From NCBI GenBank assembly GCA_002354735.1, contig DEMD01000003.1, positions 437,511 through 501,510 on the forward strand: a stretch of DNA of 64,000 nt. The letters are read 5' to 3'. Below, piece by piece: positions 55,020-63,444 of the stretch; the stretch's first letter is position 1, and the number at the start of each line of letters is the position of its first letter. The position numbers and the translations under genes are program-made. Source of the DNA: Gammaproteobacteria bacterium UBA2679. Lineage in GTDB: Bacteria; Pseudomonadota; Gammaproteobacteria; Pseudomonadales; Oleiphilaceae. The notes below the pieces were generated by a model that saw nothing but the letters and a program-made list of their open reading frames with translations, made no database searches and was not told the origin of the DNA.

Positions 55020-56075
55020 ATGTCAGATAACTCAATGGATACACTCAGTATTCCCAACGTCTTCGTCAGAGGCGTCCTCAGTGGCGCTGTTCAGTCAGGC
55101 GTGGATCCGGTACAGCTGCTCTCGGCGGCGGGCATCTCCGCTGAAGTGTTGCAGAACCCACTCGCACGAGTTGATGCGACGCGCTATGCCCGTCTGGTGC
55201 GCCAGGTCTGGCTGGATCTCGAAGACGAGTTCATGGGGCTGGCGAGCGTTCGAAGCAAACCGGGGACTTTTGCCATCATGTCCCTGCTGGCCATACGTTC
55301 GCGGACCATTGGCGGCGTCATGCGCCGGGCCGAGCAGTTCTATGGCCTGTTTGACAACCCGGTGGTGATGCATATCGAACCCGAGCTGACAGGGTCCGAC
55401 GAAGGCCTTGCGGCCCTGACCCTGCAAACTGCGCTGCCACTCAAGGACCCCCAGCACTTCTTTCAGGAGTCGCTCCTGGTGATCTGGCACCGCTTCAACA
55501 GTTGGCTCATTGGTCAACAACTGCTGCTGGATAGGGTCGAATTCGATTACGCTGCTCCGGAACATGCGAAGGAGTACAAGCAGATCTTCAACTGCCCGCT
55601 CCACTTCGACTGCGCAGCAACGCGCATTGTGTTTCAGCAGCGCTTCCTCAGTTTTCCCGTCATTCGCGATGATGCGGAGCTGCGGGAATTCCTGATCACC
55701 TCACCCGCGGACCTGCTGGCTCGTCCAGCCGACAACCAGTCCTATCTGGCGCGAATTCGGAGCGTGATCGGCCGGGACCTCAGCGCCTCACTACCCGATT
55801 TCGAATTCGTCGCCGAGCAGCTGCACCTGAGCCCGCAAACCCTGCGCAGACGTCTGCGAGAGGAGAATACATCGTATCAAGAGATCAAGGATGATCTGCG
55901 GCGGGACGTGGCTATTTACCACCTCTCACGGCCGGACTTTCCAATAAACGAAATTGCGTATCAGGTGGGCTTCACAGAGGCCAGCACCTTCCACCGTGCT
56001 TTCAAAAAATGGACCGGGCTTACGCCAGGGGCGTATCGTGAAGCTGCCCTGGCCAAACGCAAGGATTCCGAATGA
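55020..56075 (+). CDS. AraC family transcriptional regulator
   Basis: A 351-residue regulator with an Arabinose_bd-type N-domain (VDPVQLLSAAGISAEVLQNP, and VEFDYAAPEHAKEYKQIFNC) and C-terminal AraC domain (FVAEQLHLSPQTLRRRLREE then IAYQVGFTEASTFHRAFKKW). ATG 55020 is chosen over TTG 55005. It lies 68 bases after the RND pump gene and 16 before the AI-2E-family gene, so it may be cotranscribed with either. Resembles regulators at 16936 and 47669. Confidence 0.88.
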   Translation: MSDNSMDTLSIPNVFVRGVLSGAVQSGVDPVQLLSAAGISAEVLQNPLARVDATRYARLVRQVWLDLEDEFMGLASVRSKPGTFAIMSLLAIRSRTIGGVMRRAEQFYGLFDNPVVMHIEPELTGSDEGLAALTLQTALPLKDPQHFFQESLLVIWHRFNSWLIGQQLLLDRVEFDYAAPEHAKEYKQIFNCPLHFDCAATRIVFQQRFLSFPVIRDDAELREFLITSPADLLARPADNQSYLARIRSVIGRDLSASLPDFEFVAEQLHLSPQTLRRRLREENTSYQEIKDDLRRDVAIYHLSRPDFPINEIAYQVGFTEASTFHRAFKKWTGLTPGAYREAALAKRKDSE

Positions 56076-56091
56076 GACTCAGGATTACTCG

Positions 56092-57315
56092 ATGAAAAAA
56101 GACTTCCGGCTGGAAGACAAGGCCTTCCTACTGCTGCTGATCGTGGTGACGATTGCCTTCGGCATGATACTCAAGCCATTTTTCAGCGCCATACTCTGGG
56201 CAGTGCTACTGGTCATCCTGTTCATTCCCATGCACCGAAAGATACTCAAGCTGCTCGGCAACCGCCGGATTCTCGCAGCGCTGACTACGCTCGTAGTGGT
56301 CAATCTCATATTCATCATTCCCCTTGCCCTCATAGTCGCAGCACTGGGCGTGGAAGCGAATGCATTTTACGAACGCATTCAAACCGGCAATCTGGATGTG
56401 CAGACGGTCACCGACCAGATTACCCAGAAATTCCCATTTGTCGAAACTGCCGCAGGCTGGTTCAATCTGGACCTGAGCAATATCGAGGCGCAAATCAACG
56501 AATTCGGCCTCAGAGCGAGCCAGTTCATCGCCAAGCAAGCTGTAAGCGTGGGCCAGAACACATTCACCTTCAGCCTCAACCTGGTACTGACCGGGTACCT
56601 CGCCTTTTTCCTGCTGATAGACCACCAGCGACTGATTCGGATTCTGATCTGGGTGCTACCGCTCGGAGACGATCGCGAACGCATGTTGTTCAGAAAGTTT
56701 ACTGAAGTATCGCGGGCCACGATCAAGGGCAATCTCGTGGTCGGTGCCGTTCAGGGTACGCTTGGGGGTCTGATCTTCTGGATACTCGGCATTCAAGGGC
56801 CCTTCCTCTGGGGTGTCGTCATGGCCTTCCTGTCGCTGCTGCCAGCCGTTGGCGCAGCATTGATTTGGGCGCCTACAGCCATTTTCCTGGCGCTGAGCGA
56901 TCAGGTCATTCCAGCAATTGTGCTGGCGCTCTATGGCTTCTTCGTCATCGGCATGGCCGACAACGTGCTACGCCCTATCCTCGTCGGCCGGGACACCAAG
57001 CTGCCCGATTACATCGTGCTGCTTTCCACGCTGGGCGGCCTGGCGCTGTTCGGCATAAATGGCTTCGTTATCGGTCCGGTCATTGCAGCGCTGTTCATCG
57101 CCTTCTGGCAGATTTTCACCATCGAGTTCAACGATAGCGCGGCCAATACTTTTGACGAACAGGAATTAATCAGTGAGGCTGAGGCCAAGGCCCATGAGCA
57201 TGGCCCGGAAGGGATGCATCTCGATGCTGCGCCGCTCAAGGTCGAAGTAGAGCCTCTTGATCATCAGCCAAACGAGCCGACCAGCGCTCAGGGCGATCCT
57301 AAGCCGCCGGTTTGA
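56092..57315 (+). CDS. AI-2E family transporter (PerM-like permease)
   Basis: A 407-residue membrane protein with about eight helices of the AI-2E exporter/PerM family. Start ATG 56092 (MKKDFRLEDKAFLLLLIVVT) has AGGA eight bases upstream; a longer frame overlaps the AraC gene and is rejected. The conserved core is VGAVQGTLGGLIFWILGIQG, then LPAVGAALIWAPTAI and DNVLRPILVGRDTKLPD. An acidic hydrophilic tail of about 50 residues follows the last helix. Despite the name, substrates of most members are unproven. Confidence 0.9.
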   Translation: MKKDFRLEDKAFLLLLIVVTIAFGMILKPFFSAILWAVLLVILFIPMHRKILKLLGNRRILAALTTLVVVNLIFIIPLALIVAALGVEANAFYERIQTGNLDVQTVTDQITQKFPFVETAAGWFNLDLSNIEAQINEFGLRASQFIAKQAVSVGQNTFTFSLNLVLTGYLAFFLLIDHQRLIRILIWVLPLGDDRERMLFRKFTEVSRATIKGNLVVGAVQGTLGGLIFWILGIQGPFLWGVVMAFLSLLPAVGAALIWAPTAIFLALSDQVIPAIVLALYGFFVIGMADNVLRPILVGRDTKLPDYIVLLSTLGGLALFGINGFVIGPVIAALFIAFWQIFTIEFNDSAANTFDEQELISEAEAKAHEHGPEGMHLDAAPLKVEVEPLDHQPNEPTSAQGDPKPPV

Positions 57316-57338
57316 GGGGCTTCACCACTGAGCCTGGC

Positions 57339-58370
57339 TCAGGCCGGTGCCACCTTGGGCTTGTTGGCTTTCTGCCGATATAGGCGCTCATCGGCCAACT
57401 TCAGCAGCTTCCGGCCGCTGGGCTCGACGAGACTAGTGGTGGCTGCGGTGCCGATCGAAGCCTTTACCGGTATACGGTGAGAGCCGTGGATGAGGGGATT
57501 CTCACGGAAACATTCGCTGATCCGCTCCGCGATGAGTGCAGCGCCTTCTTCATCCTGGTTTGGTAGCAGGATCACGAACTCATCCCCGGCGAAGCGGAAG
57601 GCCAGGTCAGTCTTTCGCAGCGCCAGTATCAGAAGGTTTGCCAGATGCTGCAGGTATTGATCACCTGTTTCATGGCCATACTCGTCGTTTATTTTCTTGA
57701 AGTCGTCGCAGTCCAGAAACGCGAGCGCCAAGGGTGATCCATGGCGGTGCACCCGTGATATCTCATGCTCCAGGGTCTCTTCCATTTCACGCCGGTTACG
57801 CAGATGCGTGAGCGGATCCCGTGTAGCCAGAAACTCTATTTTTTCCCGCGCCACCACCGAACTGAGACATAACGACACCTTTACAGCGAGCTGGTGAAGA
57901 AAGAAAGCCTCCTTTCCTGCCTGATAGCGCTCCTCGTCGTAGGCGCCGAGATTGAGACTGCCTGCCAGGCGGCCGTTCAGTAACAAGGGCAGCGAAGCGA
58001 TGGAGCGCAGCGCAGGCCGAAGACGATGCGGGGTAAGCGGCCTGAATCGCGACAGTTCGCAATGGTCCAGTACCGGCTCCCTGGCGCCTTTCATGGCAGC
58101 GTGGAAATCGACCGCGGCGACAGTGCGCCAATGCGCGTCCAGTTTGTCGCTTTTCTCGAGGGTCGCGCGAATGGTTTGGGTTGCCGGCTTGTCGATAATG
58201 GCATACCAGACTTCATCGATACCGAAATGCTCGCGGAGATGGGCGTGGAGCAGTTCCAGAAAGTCCTGCACGCTCGAAATATTCAGTATCGCCACCTCAA
58301 GATTGAACATACGGCGAGCGATCTCTTCGTTTTTCCGTGCGTGAGCAATCAGTGCTTCGAGTTGACTCAT
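57339..58370 (-). CDS. Diguanylate cyclase (DUF484/GAF-like sensor plus GGDEF)
   Basis: A 343-residue protein. Residues 1-170 resemble DUF484/GAF-type sensors (RKNEEIARRMFNLEVAILNI). The cyclase domain from about 185 starts ATRDPLTHLRNRREMEETLE. The active site reads AGDEF (RFAGDEFVILL), a functional variant of GGDEF, and the I-site RKTD lies upstream at the standard distance, so it should make cyclic di-GMP with feedback inhibition. ATG 58370 is preferred; a GTG at 58388 gives six extra residues. No membrane helix, so it is a cytosolic sensor. Confidence 0.88.
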   Translation of the reverse strand: MSQLEALIAHARKNEEIARRMFNLEVAILNISSVQDFLELLHAHLREHFGIDEVWYAIIDKPATQTIRATLEKSDKLDAHWRTVAAVDFHAAMKGAREPVLDHCELSRFRPLTPHRLRPALRSIASLPLLLNGRLAGSLNLGAYDEERYQAGKEAFFLHQLAVKVSLCLSSVVAREKIEFLATRDPLTHLRNRREMEETLEHEISRVHRHGSPLALAFLDCDDFKKINDEYGHETGDQYLQHLANLLILALRKTDLAFRFAGDEFVILLPNQDEEGAALIAERISECFRENPLIHGSHRIPVKASIGTAATTSLVEPSGRKLLKLADERLYRQKANKPKVAPA

Positions 58371-58531
58371 CTGTTGGCTACCGTTCACAGTCCCTGCTCT
58401 GTCTGTTCAACTACTCGGTGCCGGGACGAATCCGACCGACCGCCATCTGGTTATTTCTTTACAATTATGGTTAACAAGTAAACATAAGCAAATGACACAC
58501 AAGGCATGTTGATGTTTTTTTACAAGGGGGC

Positions 58532-58560
58532 TTGACCTTGGCGCCATCGACCTTTAGTAT
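58532..58560 (+). promoter_or_regulatory. Promoter of the initiator tRNA gene
   Basis: TTGACC (58532-58537), a 17-bp spacer, then TAGTAT (58555-58560), ending 14 bases before the tRNA 5' end. Good sigma70 match. Confidence 0.75.
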
Positions 58561-58574
58561 ACGCCCTCCTCTGA

Positions 58575-58651
<77 letters not shown>

Positions 58652-58668
58652 TATTATTTGACAGATTA

Positions 58669-58694
58669 GGCTAGTCTTCGGACTGGCCTTTTTT
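58669..58694 (+). terminator. Intrinsic terminator after tRNA-fMet
   Basis: GGCTAGTC-TTCG-GACTGGCC followed by six T: an eight-pair stem (one G-T) capped by a stable UUCG tetraloop, 17 bases after the tRNA. Confidence 0.9.
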
Positions 58695-58790
58695 GTGTCT
58701 GAATTTTGCGTGAAGAAGCCGCCCCGCCCGGCGTCTGATCCAGCTCGCGACGATCAACTCTCGACGCAGGGCTCAAGGCCTCACTTGTAT

Positions 58791-59600
58791 TTACCGCTCC
58801 CCTGGCTCCAGTTCACTTAAATACCGGCGATAGTCTGGACTCATCGAAATTGTGTTATGACCTGCGTCTGGGACGATTTTCAGCGCGGCCACGCCCGGCT
58901 TGAACGATGACAGCAGCTTTTTGCTATTGGCAGTTGGAATGATTTCGTCATGCTCCGCAGCGATTAGTAGTGTGGGCGCAGATACTTCAGGCGCGTAGCG
59001 CGTCGATTCGAAGCGGTCCCTTAGTAGCCATTGCACGGGCAGCCACCCGAACTGCTGGCGGGCGACAGCGACGATGCTGTCGAATGGCGTTACAAGCACC
59101 AGACGCGCGACCGGCCGCTGACTGGCGAGATAAGTCGCGACGCCACTACCCAGACTCCGCCCGACCACGACGACGTCCTCGTGTTCAGCCTTAACGCTAT
59201 CGAACAGCGCCAGCGCATCGGCAAAGAGCCCGGCTTCCGTAGGTTTGCCAGCGCTGCCACCATAGCCGCGGTAATGCATGAGGTAAATCGAATGACGGGG
59301 GAAGCTTGAGGCGAGTTCCGGCAAACTGGCGGTGACGTCTTCAGCATTACCACCGAAATAGATAAGGGCTTCCCTGCCATCTCGCTGAAGCACGGTCACA
59401 CGAAGCTCTGAACCAGTGGCGGACAAGGTCATGAGACTGGTGCCAGGCGGCCGAAAGGACACCTCAGCTACAGGAAAGTAAATCAGCGAGCGTTGAAACA
59501 CGTACAGAAATAAACAGATCCCTGCATACACTATCGCGATGAAAATCAGCAAACCACTCACGTTATGACGCCAGCTAGCAAGCTTCGGTATCGTAAACAC
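58791..59600 (-). CDS. Alpha/beta hydrolase, membrane-anchored (BEM46/YqkD-like)
   Basis: A 269-residue serine hydrolase with one N-terminal membrane helix (GLLIFIAIVYAGICLFLYVF). Catalytic residues: Ser in VVGRSLGSGVATY (near 148), Asp in AAEHDEIIP (near 216), and His in DAGHNTISM (near 247). The MHYRGYGGSAG oxyanion region matches family members of this type, whose substrates are largely unknown. Divergent from the small exported protein at 59613 with a 12-base gap. Confidence 0.88.
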   Translation of the reverse strand: MFTIPKLASWRHNVSGLLIFIAIVYAGICLFLYVFQRSLIYFPVAEVSFRPPGTSLMTLSATGSELRVTVLQRDGREALIYFGGNAEDVTASLPELASSFPRHSIYLMHYRGYGGSAGKPTEAGLFADALALFDSVKAEHEDVVVVGRSLGSGVATYLASQRPVARLVLVTPFDSIVAVARQQFGWLPVQWLLRDRFESTRYAPEVSAPTLLIAAEHDEIIPTANSKKLLSSFKPGVAALKIVPDAGHNTISMSPDYRRYLSELEPGER

Positions 59601-59612
59601 ATCAGGACCTCT

Positions 59613-60170
59613 ATGTTCGAATACAAGAATTTTACCAATCAGTTCCGGCGGCTAATGATGACCGTCAGTATTGTGATGTTGGCCGGCTCGTCAATGTTGT
59701 TAGCAGCAGGCAAGACCTGGCCGGACTTTTCTGCGACCAATCTCGAAGATGAAGCGGTTCACAGCAGCGACTTGATCGGCCGGCCTGCAATAATCATCGT
59801 CACACCCTCGGAGGATGCGGCGGAGTCTACCGAGCGCTGGATTGAAGCGCTTCGTCGCGAGCTGGACGAGTCTGAATTCGTTGTACGCACCTTGATCACG
59901 CTCGACCTACCGTTCTTCGTTTCGGTAGACATGGCTATCAGCGACGTCAGAGACGTTGTGCCTGCAGACTATCATGACCAGACCTGGGTCATTGACTCCG
60001 AAGTGCTTGAAGATGCGCTCGGGATTGAACAAGGCAGTTCCAAAGCCGCCGTCGTCATCCTGGATAGTGAGGGGGGAATCATTGAAATCTCGCATGGCTC
60101 GCTCACTGAGCAGAGACTACAGACGATCCTGGCAGCAGCGGGCGAGCTGAAACGGTCTGAATCACGTTGA
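59613..60170 (+). CDS. Small exported protein, thioredoxin-like fold without CXXC
   Basis: A 185-residue protein. ATG 59613 has AGGA seven bases upstream; the frame to 59565 overlaps the divergent gene. A signal peptide (MMTVSIVMLAGSSMLLAAG) precedes GKTWPDFSATNLEDEAVHSS, an opening like redox thioredoxin-fold proteins, and VVILDSEGGIIEISHGSLTE near the end. There is no cysteine at all, so disulfide chemistry is excluded. I do not assign a function. Confidence 0.65.
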   Translation: MFEYKNFTNQFRRLMMTVSIVMLAGSSMLLAAGKTWPDFSATNLEDEAVHSSDLIGRPAIIIVTPSEDAAESTERWIEALRRELDESEFVVRTLITLDLPFFVSVDMAISDVRDVVPADYHDQTWVIDSEVLEDALGIEQGSSKAAVVILDSEGGIIEISHGSLTEQRLQTILAAAGELKRSESR

Positions 60171-60237
60171 TGCCATAGAAGCTGAGGCATAAGACGATCA
60201 GGACCTAACAATCCTCCGGCCTCATACCTAAAAGATA

Positions 60238-60250
60238 TTACAGTCTGTAA
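60238..60250. promoter_or_regulatory. Palindrome TTACAG-T-CTGTAA (candidate operator)
   Basis: A perfect 6+1+6 palindrome about 90 bases upstream of the chalcone-isomerase-like gene, in a 167-base gap. The TTACAG half also appears in the fadH-araC gap. Candidate regulator-binding site; no factor identified. Confidence 0.3.
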
Positions 60251-60337
60251 CAAATTGTTTCAGATTGTTCGGCAGTTCAAAGTTTTTTACTGTGGCTTGG
60301 CAGACCATGCAGCTCCGCTCAATCTGGACCTGCCGTC

Positions 60338-60958
60338 ATGATCTTTCAGCATCTTAATTCGACCGTGAGCTCCCTTGCCATCATCCGCACTTTAACGATA
60401 TCACTACTGGTATCGGCATCTGCGTCACTCACACTGCTGCCATCCTCCCCTGCCTTCGCGGAACCCAAACCAGCGCCGGACATTGTCGGGAATCAGACCG
60501 ATCTTGTACTGAACGGCTTCGCCACCCGCAAGTTCCTGTTCATGGTCGACGTGTATGTCGGCTCCTTGTATGTCGAGCGAAAGTCGCGCGACCCACGCGC
60601 GCTCATGAGTGCGAACGAGCACCGCGTCATGCAGTTCGACATGTTGCGTGATGTGCGTGGCCGTCGCATCGCCAACGCGTTCTATGAGGGCATGCAACTC
60701 AATGTCTCACCCGAGAAAATCAACGAACTCGAGCCCCAGATTGGCCAACTCCTGACCATGTTCGATCAGAAGCTCGAAACCGGCGACACAGCCATCGTCG
60801 AATACGTCCCGGACCTGGGCACGCGGGTCGTGCTGGCTGGCGAAGTAAAGGGCGTCATACCTGGTAAGGAGCTGTTCGATGCGATCCTGTCGATCTGGAT
60901 CGGCGACTATCCGGTGAGTGAAACCTTCAAGGAAGGCATACTGGGACTGGAGAGCTAG
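60338..60958 (+). CDS. Chalcone isomerase-like exported protein
   Basis: A 206-residue protein with a signal peptide cleaved near FAEP (residue about 41). The mature part begins VGNQTDLVLNGFATRKFLFM, then VYVGSLYVERKS, and matches the bacterial chalcone-isomerase-like (Chalcone_3) family; later EVKGVIPGKELFDAILSIWI and IGDYPVSETFKEGILG. Bacterial members are thought to bind fatty acids or small ligands, not to act on plant chalcones. The family assignment is good; the function is inferred. Confidence 0.85.
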   Translation: MIFQHLNSTVSSLAIIRTLTISLLVSASASLTLLPSSPAFAEPKPAPDIVGNQTDLVLNGFATRKFLFMVDVYVGSLYVERKSRDPRALMSANEHRVMQFDMLRDVRGRRIANAFYEGMQLNVSPEKINELEPQIGQLLTMFDQKLETGDTAIVEYVPDLGTRVVLAGEVKGVIPGKELFDAILSIWIGDYPVSETFKEGILGLES

Positions 60959-61015
60959 TACTGCTCCCCTTATACTGTGAGCCGGTTTTTCCCTCGCCTG
61001 GATATCTGCTCACCC

Positions 61016-61810
61016 ATGTCGAAACTCCTGCTGCTGAAGCGCATGCCTCAGGCGATCACCATCTCTATCGGCGTTCATGCCCTGTTTGCGCTGGCAGCCC
61101 TGATGCTGGCCGACCTGCCGCTCGAGCAGCCGGTTCAGGCGCCTGGGCACACCATAGCCCTCAGTCTGCAGGGGCCTGAGGCAGAATTGGTGCCCGACAC
61201 TGCTGAGAGCCAGCCGACTCAGTCGGATGCGCCGAATGTCCAGGAGACGCCAGCGCCACGGGAAGCGAAAGCTGCTGAAAGGACAGCTCCGAAGCCGAAG
61301 CCTGCCGCACCGGTGGAAACGGCAACAAGCGATATGCCGGAGCATCCCCTACAGGATAAGCCCACATCAGAAGCTTTGACCGTACCCTTACCGCTCACAG
61401 CAGGGCCGTCCGATCCAGCAACATCTATTGAGCCGTCCAGGGTCGAAGCTTCCACTGAGACCAATCCGCAGACAGTGACGGTCGAAGAACGCGCCATAGC
61501 CGATCCGCAATTGTTAGCAGACTATCGGCGGTCGCTGCAGGCCTTGCTCGAAAAGAGTAAGCGCTATCCTCCTCAGGCCAGACTGCGCCGTATGGAAGAC
61601 GAGGTTATTGTGAGCTTCACGATAAATGAAAAGGGTGGGCTGGAGACCTGCACACTGGTGAGCAGTGCAGGTTTCGGTTTGCTCGATGATGCTGCGCTTG
61701 CAGCCATCAGGGACGCTGCACCGTTCCCAGCACCACCCGCAGGGCTTGCCCAGGCCAGCGGCGAGCCAATCACCTTTGAGGTACCGATTGTCTTCCAGAC
61801 AAGGTCCTGA
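61016..61810 (+). CDS. TonB-like energy transducer protein
   Basis: A 264-residue inner-membrane-anchored protein. ATG 61016 (MSKLLLLKRMPQAITISIGV) starts a single membrane helix. A long Pro/Ala/Glu-rich linker spans about 45-150. The C-terminal TonB domain begins near 175 (YRRSLQALLEKSKRYPPQAR), then VSFTINEKGGLETCTLVSSA. The linker fits crossing the periplasm. No exbB or exbD gene is nearby, so it must share a motor. A GTG at 60977 is a weaker start. A TATACT box near 60971 may be its -10. Confidence 0.85.
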   Translation: MSKLLLLKRMPQAITISIGVHALFALAALMLADLPLEQPVQAPGHTIALSLQGPEAELVPDTAESQPTQSDAPNVQETPAPREAKAAERTAPKPKPAAPVETATSDMPEHPLQDKPTSEALTVPLPLTAGPSDPATSIEPSRVEASTETNPQTVTVEERAIADPQLLADYRRSLQALLEKSKRYPPQARLRRMEDEVIVSFTINEKGGLETCTLVSSAGFGLLDDAALAAIRDAAPFPAPPAGLAQASGEPITFEVPIVFQTRS

Positions 61811-61832
61811 GACGACGACTCACCTACCGGGA

Positions 61833-62747
61833 CTACTGCTCCAGCAGTATTTCTACCCTGCGGTTTTTCGAGCGGCCCGGATCGGTATCGTTGGTAGCCA
61901 CAGGGAATTGCTCACCCATACCTTTCGTAGTCATGCGACTGGCTTCGACGCCGTTTTCAAGCATGGCATCACGAACCGCATTGGCTCGCGCCTCTGAAAG
62001 TTTCTGGTTGTATTCTTCAGAGCCGATCGAGTCTGTAAACCCTTCGATGACCAGATTCACTTTCGGATTCTTGTTAATGAATTCGGCGAGCTTCTTCATC
62101 GTGCGTTCAGCGCCATCCTTCAGTTCAGACTTGCCAAACTCGAAAAGAATATCCTGCAGCGTCAACAATGTGCCTCTGTCGGTCTGTTCAGCCTTGACGT
62201 TCTCAAGCTCTGCAGAGAGCGCCATTGCCTGATCGGCGGCCAGTTGGGCTTCAAGACGTGCCTGTTCAACTTCTTCGCGCGCAGCCTGTGCTTCCTGCTG
62301 TGCTTTCTTGCGGGCTTCTTCAGCCTCTTGAGCCCGGCTCTGGGTAGACTTCAGATCGGCCCTTGCTGCAGTAAGACGGGCTTCCTGGGCATCCAGTCTC
62401 AACTGGTTGCGCTGCTCGGCCAGCGAGTTGACCTCCTGGCGTTTCTCACCAATATCGGTACGGGCCCGAGTGATATCAGCCTGCTTCTGGGCGAGGAAGA
62501 GCGCATGCTCATACTCTGGATCATCACCATCAGCCCAGCTTGATTGCGCACGGCTGGTCAGGTTTTCCAGTGCATCCAACTCTACTGCTGCTGTTCTGAC
62601 TGTTGTTGGATTGCTCTGGAACGATTTCAGCTGACTTTCCAGATTCTGCAGTTCATCCGGTTTCGTCTGTTGTCCCGCACAGGCTTGCAATAACATGAAG
62701 CCGGCGGCGATGGGGAGGACTCGTATCTGTTTCAACTGAATGCTCAT
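61833..62747 (-). CDS. OmpA-family lipoprotein with coiled-coil region
   Basis: A 304-residue lipoprotein (lipobox LQAC near 20). A helical coiled region rich in Ala/Gln/Glu covers about 45-185 (AEEARKKAQQEAQAAREEVE and so on). The OmpA C-terminal peptidoglycan-binding domain runs from about 195 (LTLQDILFEFGKSELKDGAE, then VIEGFTDSIGSEEYNQKLSE and GEQFPVATNDTDPGRSKNRR). It should link the outer membrane to peptidoglycan. The start overlaps the DUF4398 gene by four bases. Confidence 0.9.
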   Translation of the reverse strand: MSIQLKQIRVLPIAAGFMLLQACAGQQTKPDELQNLESQLKSFQSNPTTVRTAAVELDALENLTSRAQSSWADGDDPEYEHALFLAQKQADITRARTDIGEKRQEVNSLAEQRNQLRLDAQEARLTAARADLKSTQSRAQEAEEARKKAQQEAQAAREEVEQARLEAQLAADQAMALSAELENVKAEQTDRGTLLTLQDILFEFGKSELKDGAERTMKKLAEFINKNPKVNLVIEGFTDSIGSEEYNQKLSEARANAVRDAMLENGVEASRMTTKGMGEQFPVATNDTDPGRSKNRRVEILLEQ

Positions 62748-63127
62748 TCGCTGGCTCCTCCGGTATTGGTATTGATTTCGCGCTTGAGATCCTTGATGGC
62801 AGCGCGTACTTCCTTCACTGTCTTTTCTTCGCGAGCGAGTTCAGATTTGGTGACTGCGAAGTCAGCCTCCTTTTCAGCCTTTTCCAGCAGACGCCTGGCT
62901 TCGAGATTATTGCCTTTTGCCAGAGCCTCGCGCGCGGCAGTGAGGTGTTGTTCCGCGTTCTTTATTTCTACGGGAGCGTATTGATAAGCTTCATTGTTTT
63001 TCGCCTCGCTGATGCGGGACTCGGCCAGCACGAGCTGACGATCGGGCTTGGGGGCCGATGCACAGGCACCAAGCATCCCTACGCAAAGGCCGACTGTGAG
63101 CCAGCGGGAAATTATTGTTCGCTTCAT
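62744..63127 (-). CDS. DUF4398 lipoprotein
   Basis: A 127-residue lipoprotein (lipobox LGAC) with helical repeats: LAESRISEAKNNEAYQYAPV and then IKNAEQHLTAAREALAKGNN, matching DUF4398. It ends in GGASE. The coupling with the OmpA-type protein is common for this pair, which suggests they work together at the outer membrane; the function is unknown. Confidence 0.87.
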   Translation of the reverse strand: MKRTIISRWLTVGLCVGMLGACASAPKPDRQLVLAESRISEAKNNEAYQYAPVEIKNAEQHLTAAREALAKGNNLEARRLLEKAEKEADFAVTKSELAREEKTVKEVRAAIKDLKREINTNTGGASE

Positions 63128-63444
63128 ACAAACCTCTATGACAGAACTGAATCGGCATCTCGAATGGAACTGACTCTCGCCAGACGACCGCGACGTTCCA
63201 CCGATGATGAATGGAGTACTCCTTCAAACGTCCCTGTTGGACAAACGTTCTACTGCTAATGACATACAAACTATAGACCAACTGAAGAATTTTCAGGAAT
63301 TTCAATCGTTAGATAGTGCCTCTTAAAGCACTGGATCAAAATATCCTTGTAAACATTACAGCCTAAAGGCCTAGATGCGCCACTATCAACTCGTTCACCG
63401 TCAGTCTCCTCCATTAATATACGTAAATGTTTAGACTCCAGGAT
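63128..63444. other. Gap between DUF4398 and TetR genes
   Basis: A 317-bp AT-richer stretch. It must carry the promoter of the DUF4398/OmpA pair (minus strand), though I see no strong consensus. TATAGT near 63269-63274 on the minus strand is a possible -10. No coding frame with a plausible start was found. Confidence 0.4.
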